Of a stretch of DNA of 64,000 nucleotides, positions 55,907 to 63,952 are shown piece by piece. How positions within the stretch are numbered: the first letter of the stretch is position 1; the number at the start of each line of letters is the position of its first letter. A model generated the notes under the pieces. The model was given only the letters and a program-made list of their open reading frames with translations. It had not been told where the DNA came from and searched no databases. The translations under genes were made by a program, and so were the position numbers. The DNA is from Pseudomonas persica (GTDB lineage Bacteria; Pseudomonadota; Gammaproteobacteria; Pseudomonadales; Pseudomonadaceae): contig NZ_OLKL01000051.1 in the NCBI RefSeq assembly GCF_900291015.1, positions 1 through 64,000 of the forward strand, given 5' to 3'.

Positions 55907-57379
55907 ATGGCCCGTTTCGGAACGCAAAAACTCTACATTGATGGTGCTTACGTCGACGCTGGCAGCGATGCCACTTTCGAAGCCATCAACCCGGCCACCG
56001 GCGAAGTCCTCGCCCACGTGCAACGTGCCACCGAGGCTGACGTCGAGAAGGCCGTCGAAAGCGCCGAACGTGGCCAGAAAGTCTGGGCCGCGATGACTGC
56101 CATGCAGCGTTCGCGCATCCTGCGCCGCGCCGTCGAGATCCTGCGCGAGCGCAACGACGAGCTGGCCATGCTGGAAACCCTGGACACCGGCAAGTCGTAC
56201 TCGGAAACCCGCTACGTCGACATCGTCACCGGCGCCGACGTGCTGGAGTACTACGCTGGCCTGGTACCGGCCATCGAAGGCGAGCAGATCCCGCTGCGTG
56301 AATCGTCCTTCGTCTACACCCGCCGCGAGCCGCTGGGCGTGACCGCCGGTATCGGCGCCTGGAACTACCCGATCCAGATCGCCCTGTGGAAATCCGCCCC
56401 GGCCTTGGCCGCCGGCAACGCGATGATCTTCAAGCCATCGGAAGTCACCTCGCTGACCACCCTGAAACTGGCCGAGATCTACACCGAAGCCGGCCTGCCG
56501 AACGGCGTGTTCAACGTTCTGACCGGCAGCGGTCGCGAAGTCGGCACCTGGCTGACCGAGCACCCACGCATCGAAAAAGTCTCCTTCACCGGCGGCACCA
56601 CCACCGGCAAGAAGGTCATGGCCAGTGCCTCGAGCTCGTCGCTCAAGGAAGTCACCATGGAACTGGGCGGCAAGTCGCCACTGATCATCTGCGCCGATGC
56701 CGACCTGGACAAGGCCGCCGACATCGCCATGATGGCCAACTTCTACAGCTCGGGTCAGGTGTGCACCAACGGCACCCGCGTGTTCATCCCGACTGAAATG
56801 AAGGCGGCCTTCGAAGCCAAGATCGTCGAACGCGTTGCCCGCATCCGCGCTGGCAACCCGGAAGACGAAAACACCAACTTCGGCCCGCTGGTCAGCTTCC
56901 AGCACATGGAAAGCGTGCTCGGCTACATCGCCAAGGGCAAAGAAGAAGGTGCCCGCGTGCTGTGCGGTGGCGAGCGCCTGACCGCTGGTGACTTCGCCAA
57001 GGGCGCGTTCGTGGCCCCGACCGTGTTCACCGACTGCACCGACGACATGACCATCGTCAAGGAAGAGATCTTCGGCCCGGTGATGAGCATCCTCACCTAC
57101 GAAACCGAAGAAGAAGTGATCCGTCGCGCCAACGACACCGAATACGGCCTGGCCGCCGGTGTGTGCACCAACGACATCACCCGCGCCCACCGCATCATCC
57201 ACAAGCTGGAAGCCGGTATCTGCTGGATCAACGCCTGGGGCGAATCGCCGGCCGAAATGCCGGTCGGTGGCTACAAGCAGTCGGGTGTCGGCCGTGAGAA
57301 CGGCGTCAGCTCGCTGGCTCAATACACTCGCATCAAGTCGGTCCAGGTCGAGCTGGGCGGCTACAACTCGGTCTTCTAA
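55907..57379 (+). CDS. betB: Betaine aldehyde dehydrogenase BetB
   Basis: A 490-residue NAD(P)-dependent enzyme that oxidises betaine aldehyde to glycine betaine. The catalytic glutamate is in TMELGGKSPL (near residue 252) and the catalytic cysteine in SSGQVCTNGTRVF (near 286); the cofactor-binding FTGGTTTGKKVM is present. Length is typical for the family. GCGAGGA precedes the ATG. It lies 39 bases after betI and 78 bases before betA. Confidence 0.97.
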   Translation: MARFGTQKLYIDGAYVDAGSDATFEAINPATGEVLAHVQRATEADVEKAVESAERGQKVWAAMTAMQRSRILRRAVEILRERNDELAMLETLDTGKSYSETRYVDIVTGADVLEYYAGLVPAIEGEQIPLRESSFVYTRREPLGVTAGIGAWNYPIQIALWKSAPALAAGNAMIFKPSEVTSLTTLKLAEIYTEAGLPNGVFNVLTGSGREVGTWLTEHPRIEKVSFTGGTTTGKKVMASASSSSLKEVTMELGGKSPLIICADADLDKAADIAMMANFYSSGQVCTNGTRVFIPTEMKAAFEAKIVERVARIRAGNPEDENTNFGPLVSFQHMESVLGYIAKGKEEGARVLCGGERLTAGDFAKGAFVAPTVFTDCTDDMTIVKEEIFGPVMSILTYETEEEVIRRANDTEYGLAAGVCTNDITRAHRIIHKLEAGICWINAWGESPAEMPVGGYKQSGVGRENGVSSLAQYTRIKSVQVELGGYNSVF

Positions 57380-57457
57380 GGCCCTGTACGGCCCCGCCCG
57401 TGCCACAGCGCACGGGCGTTCCCGCTCCCTGATCACCGCCAACACGAGGGTACTTTC

Positions 57458-59155
57458 ATGTCCCAAGAATTCGATTACATCATCGTCGGTGCCGGCTCGG
57501 CCGGTAACACCCTGGCGACCCGCCTGACCGAAGACGCCGGCGTCACCGTACTGCTGCTGGAAGCCGGTGGCCCGGACTACCGTTTCGACTTCCGCACCCA
57601 GATGCCGGCCGCCCTGGCCTTCCCGCTGCAGGGCCGCCGTTACAACTGGGCTTACGAAACCGACCCGGAGCCGTACATGGACGGCCGCCGCATGGAATGT
57701 GGCCGCGGCAAGGGCCTGGGTGGCTCGTCGCTGATCAACGGCATGTGCTACATCCGCGGTAACGCCATGGACTTCGACGGCTGGGCAGAACTGCCAGGCC
57801 TGGAAGACTGGACCTACCTGGACTGCCTGCCGTACTTCCGTAAAGCCGAAACCCGCGACATCGGCCCGAACGACTACCATGGCGGCGAAGGCCCGGTCAG
57901 CGTGACCACGCCGAAAGCCGGCAACAACCCGCTGTTCCACGCCATGGTCGAAGCCGGCGTGCAGGCCGGTTACCCACGCACCGAAGACCTCAACGGCTAC
58001 CAGCAGGAAGGTTTCGGTCCGATGGACCGTACCGTGACCAAGCAAGGCCGCCGCTCCAGCACCGCCCGCGGTTACCTGGACCAGGCCAAGAAGCGCCCGA
58101 ACCTGACCATCGTCACCCACGCCCTCACCGATCGCGTGCTGTTCGATGGCAAGCGCGCCATCGGCGTGACCTACCTGGTTGGTGACAGCGAAGAGCGCGT
58201 CGAAGCCCGTGCCCGCAAGGAAGTGATCGTCAGCTCCGGCGCCATCGCCTCGCCGCAACTGCTGCAGCGCTCCGGCGTCGGCCCGCGTGCCCTGCTGGAA
58301 AGCCTCGACATCCCGGTCGTGCACGACCTGCCGGGTGTTGGCGAAAACCTGCAGGACCACCTGGAGCTGTACCTGCAGTACGCCTGCACCCAGCCGGTGT
58401 CGCTGTACCCCTCGCTGCTGTGGTGGAACCAGCCGGCCATCGGCGCCGAATGGATGTTCAACGGCACCGGCATCGGCGCCAGCAACCAGTTCGAGGCCGG
58501 TGGTTTCATTCGTACCCGCCCTGAATTCAAGTGGCCGAACATTCAGTACCACTTCCTGCCGGTGGCCATTAACTACAACGGCTCCAACGGCGTGAAGGAA
58601 CACGGCTTCCAGGCGCACATGGGCTCCATGCGCTCGCCCGCCCGCGGCCGCATCCAGGCCAAGTCGAAGGACCCGCGCCAACACCCGAGCATCCTGTTCA
58701 ACTACATGTCCACCGAACAGGACTGGCAGGAATTCCGTGACGGCATCCGCCTGACCCGCGAAATCATGGCCCAGCCGGCACTGGACCCGTACCGTGGCCG
58801 CGAGATCAGCCCGGGCGCACACGTGCAAACCGATGAAGAACTGGACAAGTTCATCCGCGAGCACGCCGAAACCGCCTTCCACCCGTCCTGCTCGTGCAAG
58901 ATGGGCACCGACGACATGGCGGTGGTCGACGGCGAAGGCCGCGTGCATGGCATGAAGGGCCTGCGCGTGGTCGATGCGTCGATCATGCCACTGATCATCA
59001 CCGGCAACCTCAACGCCACCACGATCATGATCGCCGAGAAAATCTCGGACAAGATCCGTGGCCGCAAGCCGCTGCCGCGCAGCACCGCCAAGTACTACGT
59101 GGCGGGCGATGCACCGGTGAAGGGCAAGGCGATGCGCGAGGTCAAGCAAGGCTGA
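57458..59155 (+). CDS. betA: Choline dehydrogenase BetA
   Basis: A 565-residue FAD-dependent GMC oxidoreductase that oxidises choline to betaine aldehyde at the inner membrane. The FAD-binding motif DYIIVGAGSAGNTLATRL opens the protein. GMC signature 1 is around GRGKGLGGSSLINGMCYIRG (about 82-101), signature 2 is SGAIASPQLLQRSGVG, and the active-site histidine lies in AFHPSCSCKMG. CGAGGG precedes the ATG. Last gene of betIBA. Confidence 0.97.
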   Translation: MSQEFDYIIVGAGSAGNTLATRLTEDAGVTVLLLEAGGPDYRFDFRTQMPAALAFPLQGRRYNWAYETDPEPYMDGRRMECGRGKGLGGSSLINGMCYIRGNAMDFDGWAELPGLEDWTYLDCLPYFRKAETRDIGPNDYHGGEGPVSVTTPKAGNNPLFHAMVEAGVQAGYPRTEDLNGYQQEGFGPMDRTVTKQGRRSSTARGYLDQAKKRPNLTIVTHALTDRVLFDGKRAIGVTYLVGDSEERVEARARKEVIVSSGAIASPQLLQRSGVGPRALLESLDIPVVHDLPGVGENLQDHLELYLQYACTQPVSLYPSLLWWNQPAIGAEWMFNGTGIGASNQFEAGGFIRTRPEFKWPNIQYHFLPVAINYNGSNGVKEHGFQAHMGSMRSPARGRIQAKSKDPRQHPSILFNYMSTEQDWQEFRDGIRLTREIMAQPALDPYRGREISPGAHVQTDEELDKFIREHAETAFHPSCSCKMGTDDMAVVDGEGRVHGMKGLRVVDASIMPLIITGNLNATTIMIAEKISDKIRGRKPLPRSTAKYYVAGDAPVKGKAMREVKQG

Positions 59156-59480
59156 GCCCTTGGCCTCGGTGAGGCAGGCCGGCTCACTGCCTGCCTCACC
59201 CACTGCTGCTATACCCACTGTCGCAGCATGCTCACATGGGCATGCCGACAACCCCGCCTGTTCCCCTCCTCGAACGTTGACCCTGCACGCGCTGGGCACC
59301 TGATCGCTCCCTTCTCCTCGCAACACCCTCTCGTCGCCTGTCGCCTCAACGAACCTGCCGTTGATGAAAAATCCGTCATGAATTTGGCATTCTGGCCTCG
59401 AGGTGCCATATTTTTGCGCTGGCCAGGAGGCCAGTTAAGCCAGATTGGCTTTTCCATACGAGAGGCAAACGAGAACGAAC
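59156..59480. promoter_or_regulatory. betA-luxR intergenic region
   Basis: A 325-base gap. A 12-base-pair hairpin GGTGAGGCAGGC / GCCTGCCTCACC lies at 59168-59200, directly after betA, without a T tract. A 16-base dyad CTGGCCAGGAGGCCAG lies at 59419-59434, about 50 bases before the luxR start; it could be a regulator site, though it is not a clear lux box. AT-rich sequence at 59405-59415 might be part of the luxR promoter. The left boundary of the quorum-sensing cluster lies in this gap. Confidence 0.5.
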
Positions 59481-60194
59481 ATGGACGGTTGGCAAATCGA
59501 GCTTCTTCATGCACTGGAACGTGTCAACGACGAGAACGCTATCTTCGCATTGATCATGGAGGCCAGCCTTGCACTGGATTTCACCTACTGCGCCTATGGC
59601 TTGCAGGTGCCCTATCCTATCTCCAGCCCCAAGGCGATCATGCTGAACAACTACCCTGCCTCCTGGCAGGAACGCTACAGCAAGGCCAGGTACCTGGAGA
59701 AAGACCCCACTATCGCCCTCGGCCGTCAGTCGGAGCGGCCCATCATCTGGAGCGATCAGCTTTACGCTCAAGCGCCCGTTCTGTGGGAGGAAGCCCGCGA
59801 GTACGGGCTGCGCAAAGGCGTGTCGCAGTCAATCCTCAACACCGGGGGAAGCTGTGCGATGCTCACCGTGGCGCGCAGCGATGCACCTATCAGCGAGCGC
59901 GAGTTGCACCAGAACGGCGACAAACTGCGCTGGCTGGCCAGCACCGCCCACGTCTCGCTTAGCTCAATTCTCAACCGCCGGCACCGGAACGCCGAAGCCC
60001 CGGAACTCACCGAGCGCGAGCGTGAAGTACTCAAATGGACGGCTGATGGCAAGTCGGCCAGTGAAATTGCCGACCTGCTCACGGTTTCCAAGAACACCGT
60101 CGATTTCCATATCAAGAATGCGGTGCGCAAGCTCAAAACGGCCAACAAGACCGCTGCGGTCGTCCGTGCGGCCATGCTTGGGCTGCTGTTCTGA
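59481..60194 (+). CDS. LuxR family quorum-sensing regulator
   Basis: A 237-residue transcription factor. The N-terminal autoinducer-binding domain (about 15-160) keeps the acyl-homoserine lactone pocket residues by TraR/LasR alignment: W62, Y66, D75, W90 and G113. The C-terminal LuxR helix-turn-helix (LTEREREVLKWTADGKSASEIADLLTV, about 175-201) keeps the conserved Glu, Leu and Gly. Direct pairing with a luxI gene 124 bases downstream makes it the cognate receptor. ATG at 59481 is chosen, with only a weak ribosome site (GAGAACGAAC). The adjacent 18-bp dyad is its probable target. I do not match it to a named system. Confidence 0.9.
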   Translation: MDGWQIELLHALERVNDENAIFALIMEASLALDFTYCAYGLQVPYPISSPKAIMLNNYPASWQERYSKARYLEKDPTIALGRQSERPIIWSDQLYAQAPVLWEEAREYGLRKGVSQSILNTGGSCAMLTVARSDAPISERELHQNGDKLRWLASTAHVSLSSILNRRHRNAEAPELTEREREVLKWTADGKSASEIADLLTVSKNTVDFHIKNAVRKLKTANKTAAVVRAAMLGLLF

Positions 60195-60237
60195 CGCCAT
60201 GAGCAGTTCGGCAACATGACAGCCGAATGACAACCGC

Positions 60238-60255
60238 CCTACCCATTTTGGTAGG
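60238..60255. promoter_or_regulatory. Lux-box-like dyad upstream of luxI
   Basis: CCTACC-N6-GGTAGG is a perfect 18-base dyad. It directly abuts a candidate -35 at 60256, the position at which LuxR-type activators contact RNA polymerase. It lies 64 bases upstream of the luxI ATG. Confidence 0.6.
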
Positions 60256-60284
60256 TTACACATCCAGTACCTGTTGTATCTAAT
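60256..60284 (+). promoter_or_regulatory. Candidate luxI promoter
   Basis: TTACAC (60256-60261) and TCTAAT (60279-60284) are 17 bases apart. The -10 is good and the -35 poor, as expected for an activator-dependent promoter with the dyad overlapping or next to the -35. Confidence 0.45.
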
Positions 60285-60318
60285 AGCTCCGCCACCGAAA
60301 GTTTGCGGAGCCTAATAA

Positions 60319-60870
60319 ATGGAATTCATCACGGGTACGCTGGAAACACTGGATGCCAGCCTGCGCTCGGCCATGGCGCAATATCGATATGAAGTATTTG
60401 TCCGCCAGCTCGGATGGGAGCTGGAGTGCGAAGTAGATTCGGAGTTTGATCAGTTCGATCGGGACGATACGGTCTATATTCTGGCCAGGGACAAACAGAA
60501 ACAAGTGGTCGGCGTGGCGCGCTTGTTGAGCACTGCCACGCCTTACTTGCTCAGTGAGGTGTTTCCCGAACTCATGGCCGGCCAGCCGCTGCCCGCCAGC
60601 GAACAGGTCTGGGAGCTATCACGCTTTGCCGCCGTCGGCGACGCTTCTTCATGCCGTGCCGAACGGCAGATCTCCTCCCCCAACGCTATTGCTCTGATGC
60701 ACGCGACATTGCGCTGCGCAGCGGCACATGGGGCGCGCAAGTTGATAACCGTGTCGCCGCTGGGTATCGAGCGCCTGCTGCGCAAGGTTGGCATAGAGGC
60801 CTCTCGCGCCGGCCAGGTCTGCACCAAATACGGCCAACCCTTGTACGCCTCCTGGATCACCGTGAACTGA
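60319..60870 (+). CDS. LuxI-type acyl-homoserine lactone synthase
   Basis: A 183-residue autoinducer synthase, shorter than many LuxI proteins but complete. The catalytic and structural residues of the family are all present: R23, F27, W33, D44, D47, R68, F82, E99 and R102, in the motifs YRYEVFVRQLGWEL, FDQFD, GVARLLSTATPYLLSEVFPE and WELSRFA. T144 in LITVSPLGIE is at the position linked to 3-oxo-acyl chains in EsaI/LasI, but the chain cannot be predicted reliably. GCGGAG lies nine bases before the ATG. It is the first gene of the probable QS-controlled operon; the next gene begins 48 bases later. Confidence 0.9.
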   Translation: MEFITGTLETLDASLRSAMAQYRYEVFVRQLGWELECEVDSEFDQFDRDDTVYILARDKQKQVVGVARLLSTATPYLLSEVFPELMAGQPLPASEQVWELSRFAAVGDASSCRAERQISSPNAIALMHATLRCAAAHGARKLITVSPLGIERLLRKVGIEASRAGQVCTKYGQPLYASWITVN

Positions 60871-60918
60871 TCGGCGGGCGCTTCGCCCATGTGTCCACCT
60901 CACCTGACTGGAAAAAAA

Positions 60919-61857
60919 ATGAGTCTCGACCTGATCAATGATCATTGGTATGCAAAAGCGACTGTGCGCAGCACACCGCGAATCATCGTCCCGGAATATG
61001 ACGGTGAACAATTAATTTATCCCGTCTCCCGCTGTGCGATGTGTGAGCATCCGATCATTCAAGCTCACGGCAAGCACATCAGGAACTACCTGTTGACCCA
61101 GGCGGCCTATCAATTTTTGTATAACGTAGGACTACTGGAGACCAAGTTCATTATCCAGTGCTGCCTGGATATGTTGCACGACAAATTTCCGGGTATTGGC
61201 AATACGGAAAAACTGCAAGCGCTCACCGTGATTATCGACGAGGGGTACCACGCCCATGTGGCGCTTGATTACCTGACGCAGATGAATGAAAAAAGCGGTA
61301 TCGAGGCTATCGAGGTACCGCAGAGCAATCAGAAGCTGGATGCGACCGCACGCGCCTATGCGCAATTGCCCGAATCGCTGCGTACCGAATTCCAGCTACT
61401 GGCCGTGACCATCGCAGAGAATGTGCTCACCGACGAAGTGGCCAACCTGGGACGCGAGCGTGAGCTGAGCCAGTCGTTCACTACGCTGATGGTTGACCAT
61501 GTACGCGACGAAGGGCGCCATTCGCGGTTCTTCGCCGATCTGATGAAAAAGCGCTGGCCAACGCTGCCGGAAAGCACCCGCGAGCGCTTCGGCCTGATGC
61601 TCCCCGCCTATCTCGACGACTTCCTGGATATCGACCCCGAGCGACGCTTCGAACGCAGCATGCTGGCCCATTGCGGCCTGACGCCAGCACAGGCCGAACA
61701 GGTAATCCACGAATCCGACCCGACCTTCCATGCCGACCATGCGCGCATGAAGAAATCGATCCTGCAGCGTCTGTACCGGCTGTTGCGGCAGATGGGCATC
61801 CTTGACCTGCCCCAGGTCAGAGAGGCCTTCGCCGACCGCGACTACGTCAGCGCCTGA
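60919..61857 (+). CDS. AurF-like diiron N-oxygenase
   Basis: A 312-residue protein of the AurF/CmlI/PvfB diiron oxygenase family. All seven iron ligands of AurF have equivalents: E74, E108, H111 (EGYH), E167, and H194, E198, H201 (HVRDEGRH), with spacing almost identical to AurF (E101, E136, H139, E196, H223, E227, H230). Such enzymes oxidise amino groups to hydroxylamine, nitroso or nitro groups, for example p-aminobenzoate to p-nitrobenzoate. The following ADC synthase genes suggest a 4-aminoaryl substrate here; that is inference. ATG at 60919 is chosen (GGA six bases upstream). The 5' half appears less GC-rich than the core genes. Confidence 0.87.
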   Translation: MSLDLINDHWYAKATVRSTPRIIVPEYDGEQLIYPVSRCAMCEHPIIQAHGKHIRNYLLTQAAYQFLYNVGLLETKFIIQCCLDMLHDKFPGIGNTEKLQALTVIIDEGYHAHVALDYLTQMNEKSGIEAIEVPQSNQKLDATARAYAQLPESLRTEFQLLAVTIAENVLTDEVANLGRERELSQSFTTLMVDHVRDEGRHSRFFADLMKKRWPTLPESTRERFGLMLPAYLDDFLDIDPERRFERSMLAHCGLTPAQAEQVIHESDPTFHADHARMKKSILQRLYRLLRQMGILDLPQVREAFADRDYVSA

Positions 61858-61873
61858 CGGGAGGGCAGCAGCC

Positions 61874-62464
61874 GTGAAAACCCTGATCGTCGACAACTTC
61901 GATTCGTTTACCTACAACCTTTTCCAGTTCATGGGCCAGGTCTGCGGTGAAGAGCCTGATGTCTTTACCAACGACGTCTCCCCGGCGGAGATCGACCTGA
62001 ACCGTTACGCCGCCATCATCATTTCACCCGGCCCGGGAACCCCGGCGCGCAAGGCCGATGTCGGCCTGAGCGAAGACATCATCCGCGATGCCGGCGTGCC
62101 TGTGCTGGGTGTGTGCCTGGGACACCAGTGCATGGCACACCTGCACGGGATGGACGTGGTGCACGCCCCTGAACCGATGCATGGGCGCCTGAGCCTTATC
62201 AAGCATGACGGCCAGGGCGTATTTGCCGGCCTGCCTGCCGACCTCACCGTGGTGCGTTACCACTCGCTGGTGGTGCGCCAGATCAAATCGCCGTTTGTCG
62301 TCAGCGCCTGGGACCAGAACGGCATGATCCATGGCATCCGCCACAAGGACAGGCCACTGCACGGCATTCAGTTCCACCCCGAATCCATCTGCACCGAAGC
62401 GGGCCTGCAAATGCTTGGCAACTTCCGCGACCTCGCACACCAGCACCAGGGTGGCCTTTGCTGA
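61874..62464 (+). CDS. PabA/TrpG-like glutamine amidotransferase
   Basis: A 196-residue class I glutamine amidotransferase that feeds ammonia to a chorismate-aminating partner. VDNFDSFTYNL opens the domain, the nucleophile is C81 in GVCLGHQCMAH, and the His-Glu pair is H168/E170 in GIQFHPESI. It is separate from, not fused to, the next gene's synthase domain. GTG at 61874 follows a strong GGGAGGG site. It begins 16 bases after the N-oxygenase stop. By itself it cannot be told apart from TrpG; the downstream partner points to a PabA role. Confidence 0.88.
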   Translation: MKTLIVDNFDSFTYNLFQFMGQVCGEEPDVFTNDVSPAEIDLNRYAAIIISPGPGTPARKADVGLSEDIIRDAGVPVLGVCLGHQCMAHLHGMDVVHAPEPMHGRLSLIKHDGQGVFAGLPADLTVVRYHSLVVRQIKSPFVVSAWDQNGMIHGIRHKDRPLHGIQFHPESICTEAGLQMLGNFRDLAHQHQGGLC

Positions 62465-62494
62465 CAGCCATCGTCAGCTTTTCCGGAGATCTAG

Positions 62495-63952
62495 ATGAGC
62501 AACCGTGTCGAATTCCGGGCCTTTGACCATGTGCCCGACACCCTGGCGGCCTTCGAGCAAGAGTTCGCCCTGTCCCCGGCCCGCTTCCTGCTGGAAAGCA
62601 GTGTGGTGATTCCCGGGTTCTCCCGTTTTACCTTCATGGGTGACTCGCAAGGCCGCTGGGCCGAGGTGCTGCGCTACAAGCAGGAAAGCGCCAGCGTCGA
62701 GATCCGCCGCATGGAAGGTACCCAGCACGAGCCCGCCGAGGACTTTCTCGCCTGGCTCGGTGAGCGCATGCTTGCCCAGCGCACGCCCTGCCCTGACGAG
62801 TTGCCGTTCGACTTCAACCTGGGCTATGTCGGGGTTCTGGGCTACGAGCTGAAGGTGGCTACATTGGCCGACCCGGCCTGGACGTCTCCTGCCCCGGATG
62901 CGTGCTTCATGCTCGCCACGCGCATGCTGGTGATCGACCATCAGGAAAACCGCAGCTACCTGCTGCACCTGCTCAAGGATGACTACGACCAACCGGCTGC
63001 CAGGGCCTGGCTGGAGCAAGCCGGTAGCCGTTTGCAGGCCCTGCCTGCCGCCCAGCCCTTGGCCAGGCGCCCCCGACGCATGTCGCTGGACCAGGTGGAA
63101 CAGTGGATCGCAGCCCACGCCAAGGCCCGCCACACCAAACCGGCGTACATTGAGAAAATCCTTGAGGCCCAGCGTCAGATCGTCGATGGCGAAACCTATG
63201 AAGTCTGCCTGACCAACCTGGTCGAACTGCCATTCGAGCATTCTGCCTATGCGCTGTACCGCATCATGCGTGAGCTCAGCCCGGCGCCCCACGCCGCCTA
63301 CTACGCCATTCCCGGTTTCGAAATGGCCAGCTCGTCACCTGAGCGGTTCCTCAAGGTGGACCGTTCGGGCCAGGCCGAGGCCAAGCCGATCAAAGGCACC
63401 CGGCCTCGTAGCCACGATGCCAGGGAGGACCAGCGCCAACTCGACGAATTGCGCCAGGACGAAAAGGACCTCGCCGAAAACCTGATGATCGTCGACCTGC
63501 TGCGCAACGACCTGGGCAGGGTATGCCAGATAGGCTCAGTCAACGTGCCAGGACTGTTCGTGGTGGAGAGTTACTCGCACGCTCACCAGCTGGTCTCGAC
63601 CATCCAGGGCCAGCTGAAACCCGGCATGCAGGCGCTGGACTGCATCAAGGCCAGTTTTCCCGGCGGCTCGATGACCGGCGCACCGAAAAAACGCACCATG
63701 CAGATAATCGGCGAGCTTGAGCAGGGCGCGCGGGGAGCCTACTCGGGCTCACTGGGGTGGCTTTCTCTGGGCGGAGCCTGCGACCTGAGCATCCTGATCC
63801 GCAGCGTGGCAGTACACAACGCCCAGGCTCGTTTCGGTGTCGGCGGGGCCATCACCGCATTGTCCGACCCGGAAAGCGAATACCTCGAGACGGTGGTCAA
63901 GGCCAGTGGCGTGGTAGAAGCAATCGCCCTGCTCGAAGAGGTGTGCGCATGA
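62495..63952 (+). CDS. PabB-like chorismate-aminating synthase (4-amino-4-deoxychorismate type)
   Basis: A 485-residue chorismate-binding enzyme of the TrpE/PabB family. The decisive residue is K300 in AKPIKGTRPR: aminodeoxychorismate synthases have lysine here, whereas anthranilate synthases have alanine. The rest of the active site is present (GSVNVPGLFVVESYSHAHQL, FPGGSMTGAPKKRTMQII, GVGGAITALSDPESEYLET). With the amidotransferase upstream it should make 4-amino-4-deoxychorismate. Inside this cluster it more likely feeds a secondary metabolite than folate. GGAG precedes the ATG; the stop overlaps the next start (ATGA). Confidence 0.88.
   Translation: MSNRVEFRAFDHVPDTLAAFEQEFALSPARFLLESSVVIPGFSRFTFMGDSQGRWAEVLRYKQESASVEIRRMEGTQHEPAEDFLAWLGERMLAQRTPCPDELPFDFNLGYVGVLGYELKVATLADPAWTSPAPDACFMLATRMLVIDHQENRSYLLHLLKDDYDQPAARAWLEQAGSRLQALPAAQPLARRPRRMSLDQVEQWIAAHAKARHTKPAYIEKILEAQRQIVDGETYEVCLTNLVELPFEHSAYALYRIMRELSPAPHAAYYAIPGFEMASSSPERFLKVDRSGQAEAKPIKGTRPRSHDAREDQRQLDELRQDEKDLAENLMIVDLLRNDLGRVCQIGSVNVPGLFVVESYSHAHQLVSTIQGQLKPGMQALDCIKASFPGGSMTGAPKKRTMQIIGELEQGARGAYSGSLGWLSLGGACDLSILIRSVAVHNAQARFGVGGAITALSDPESEYLETVVKASGVVEAIALLEEVCA

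Noticed and set aside
55778..59326. An 1182-codon open frame on the minus strand opposite betI-betB-betA.
   Set aside because: It is antisense to three certain genes, has repetitive low-complexity composition (V, G, A, H, D) and no family motif. Long antisense frames are expected in GC-rich Pseudomonas genes.
60319..60870. Reading the luxI-like gene as a generic GNAT acetyltransferase.
   Set aside because: All LuxI-specific residues (R23, F27, W33, D44, D47, R68, E99, R102) are present and a luxR gene is adjacent.
62495..63952. Reading this gene as trpE (anthranilate synthase) for a quinolone or tryptophan pathway.
   Set aside because: The specificity position has lysine (PIKGT), as in PabB, not the alanine of TrpE.
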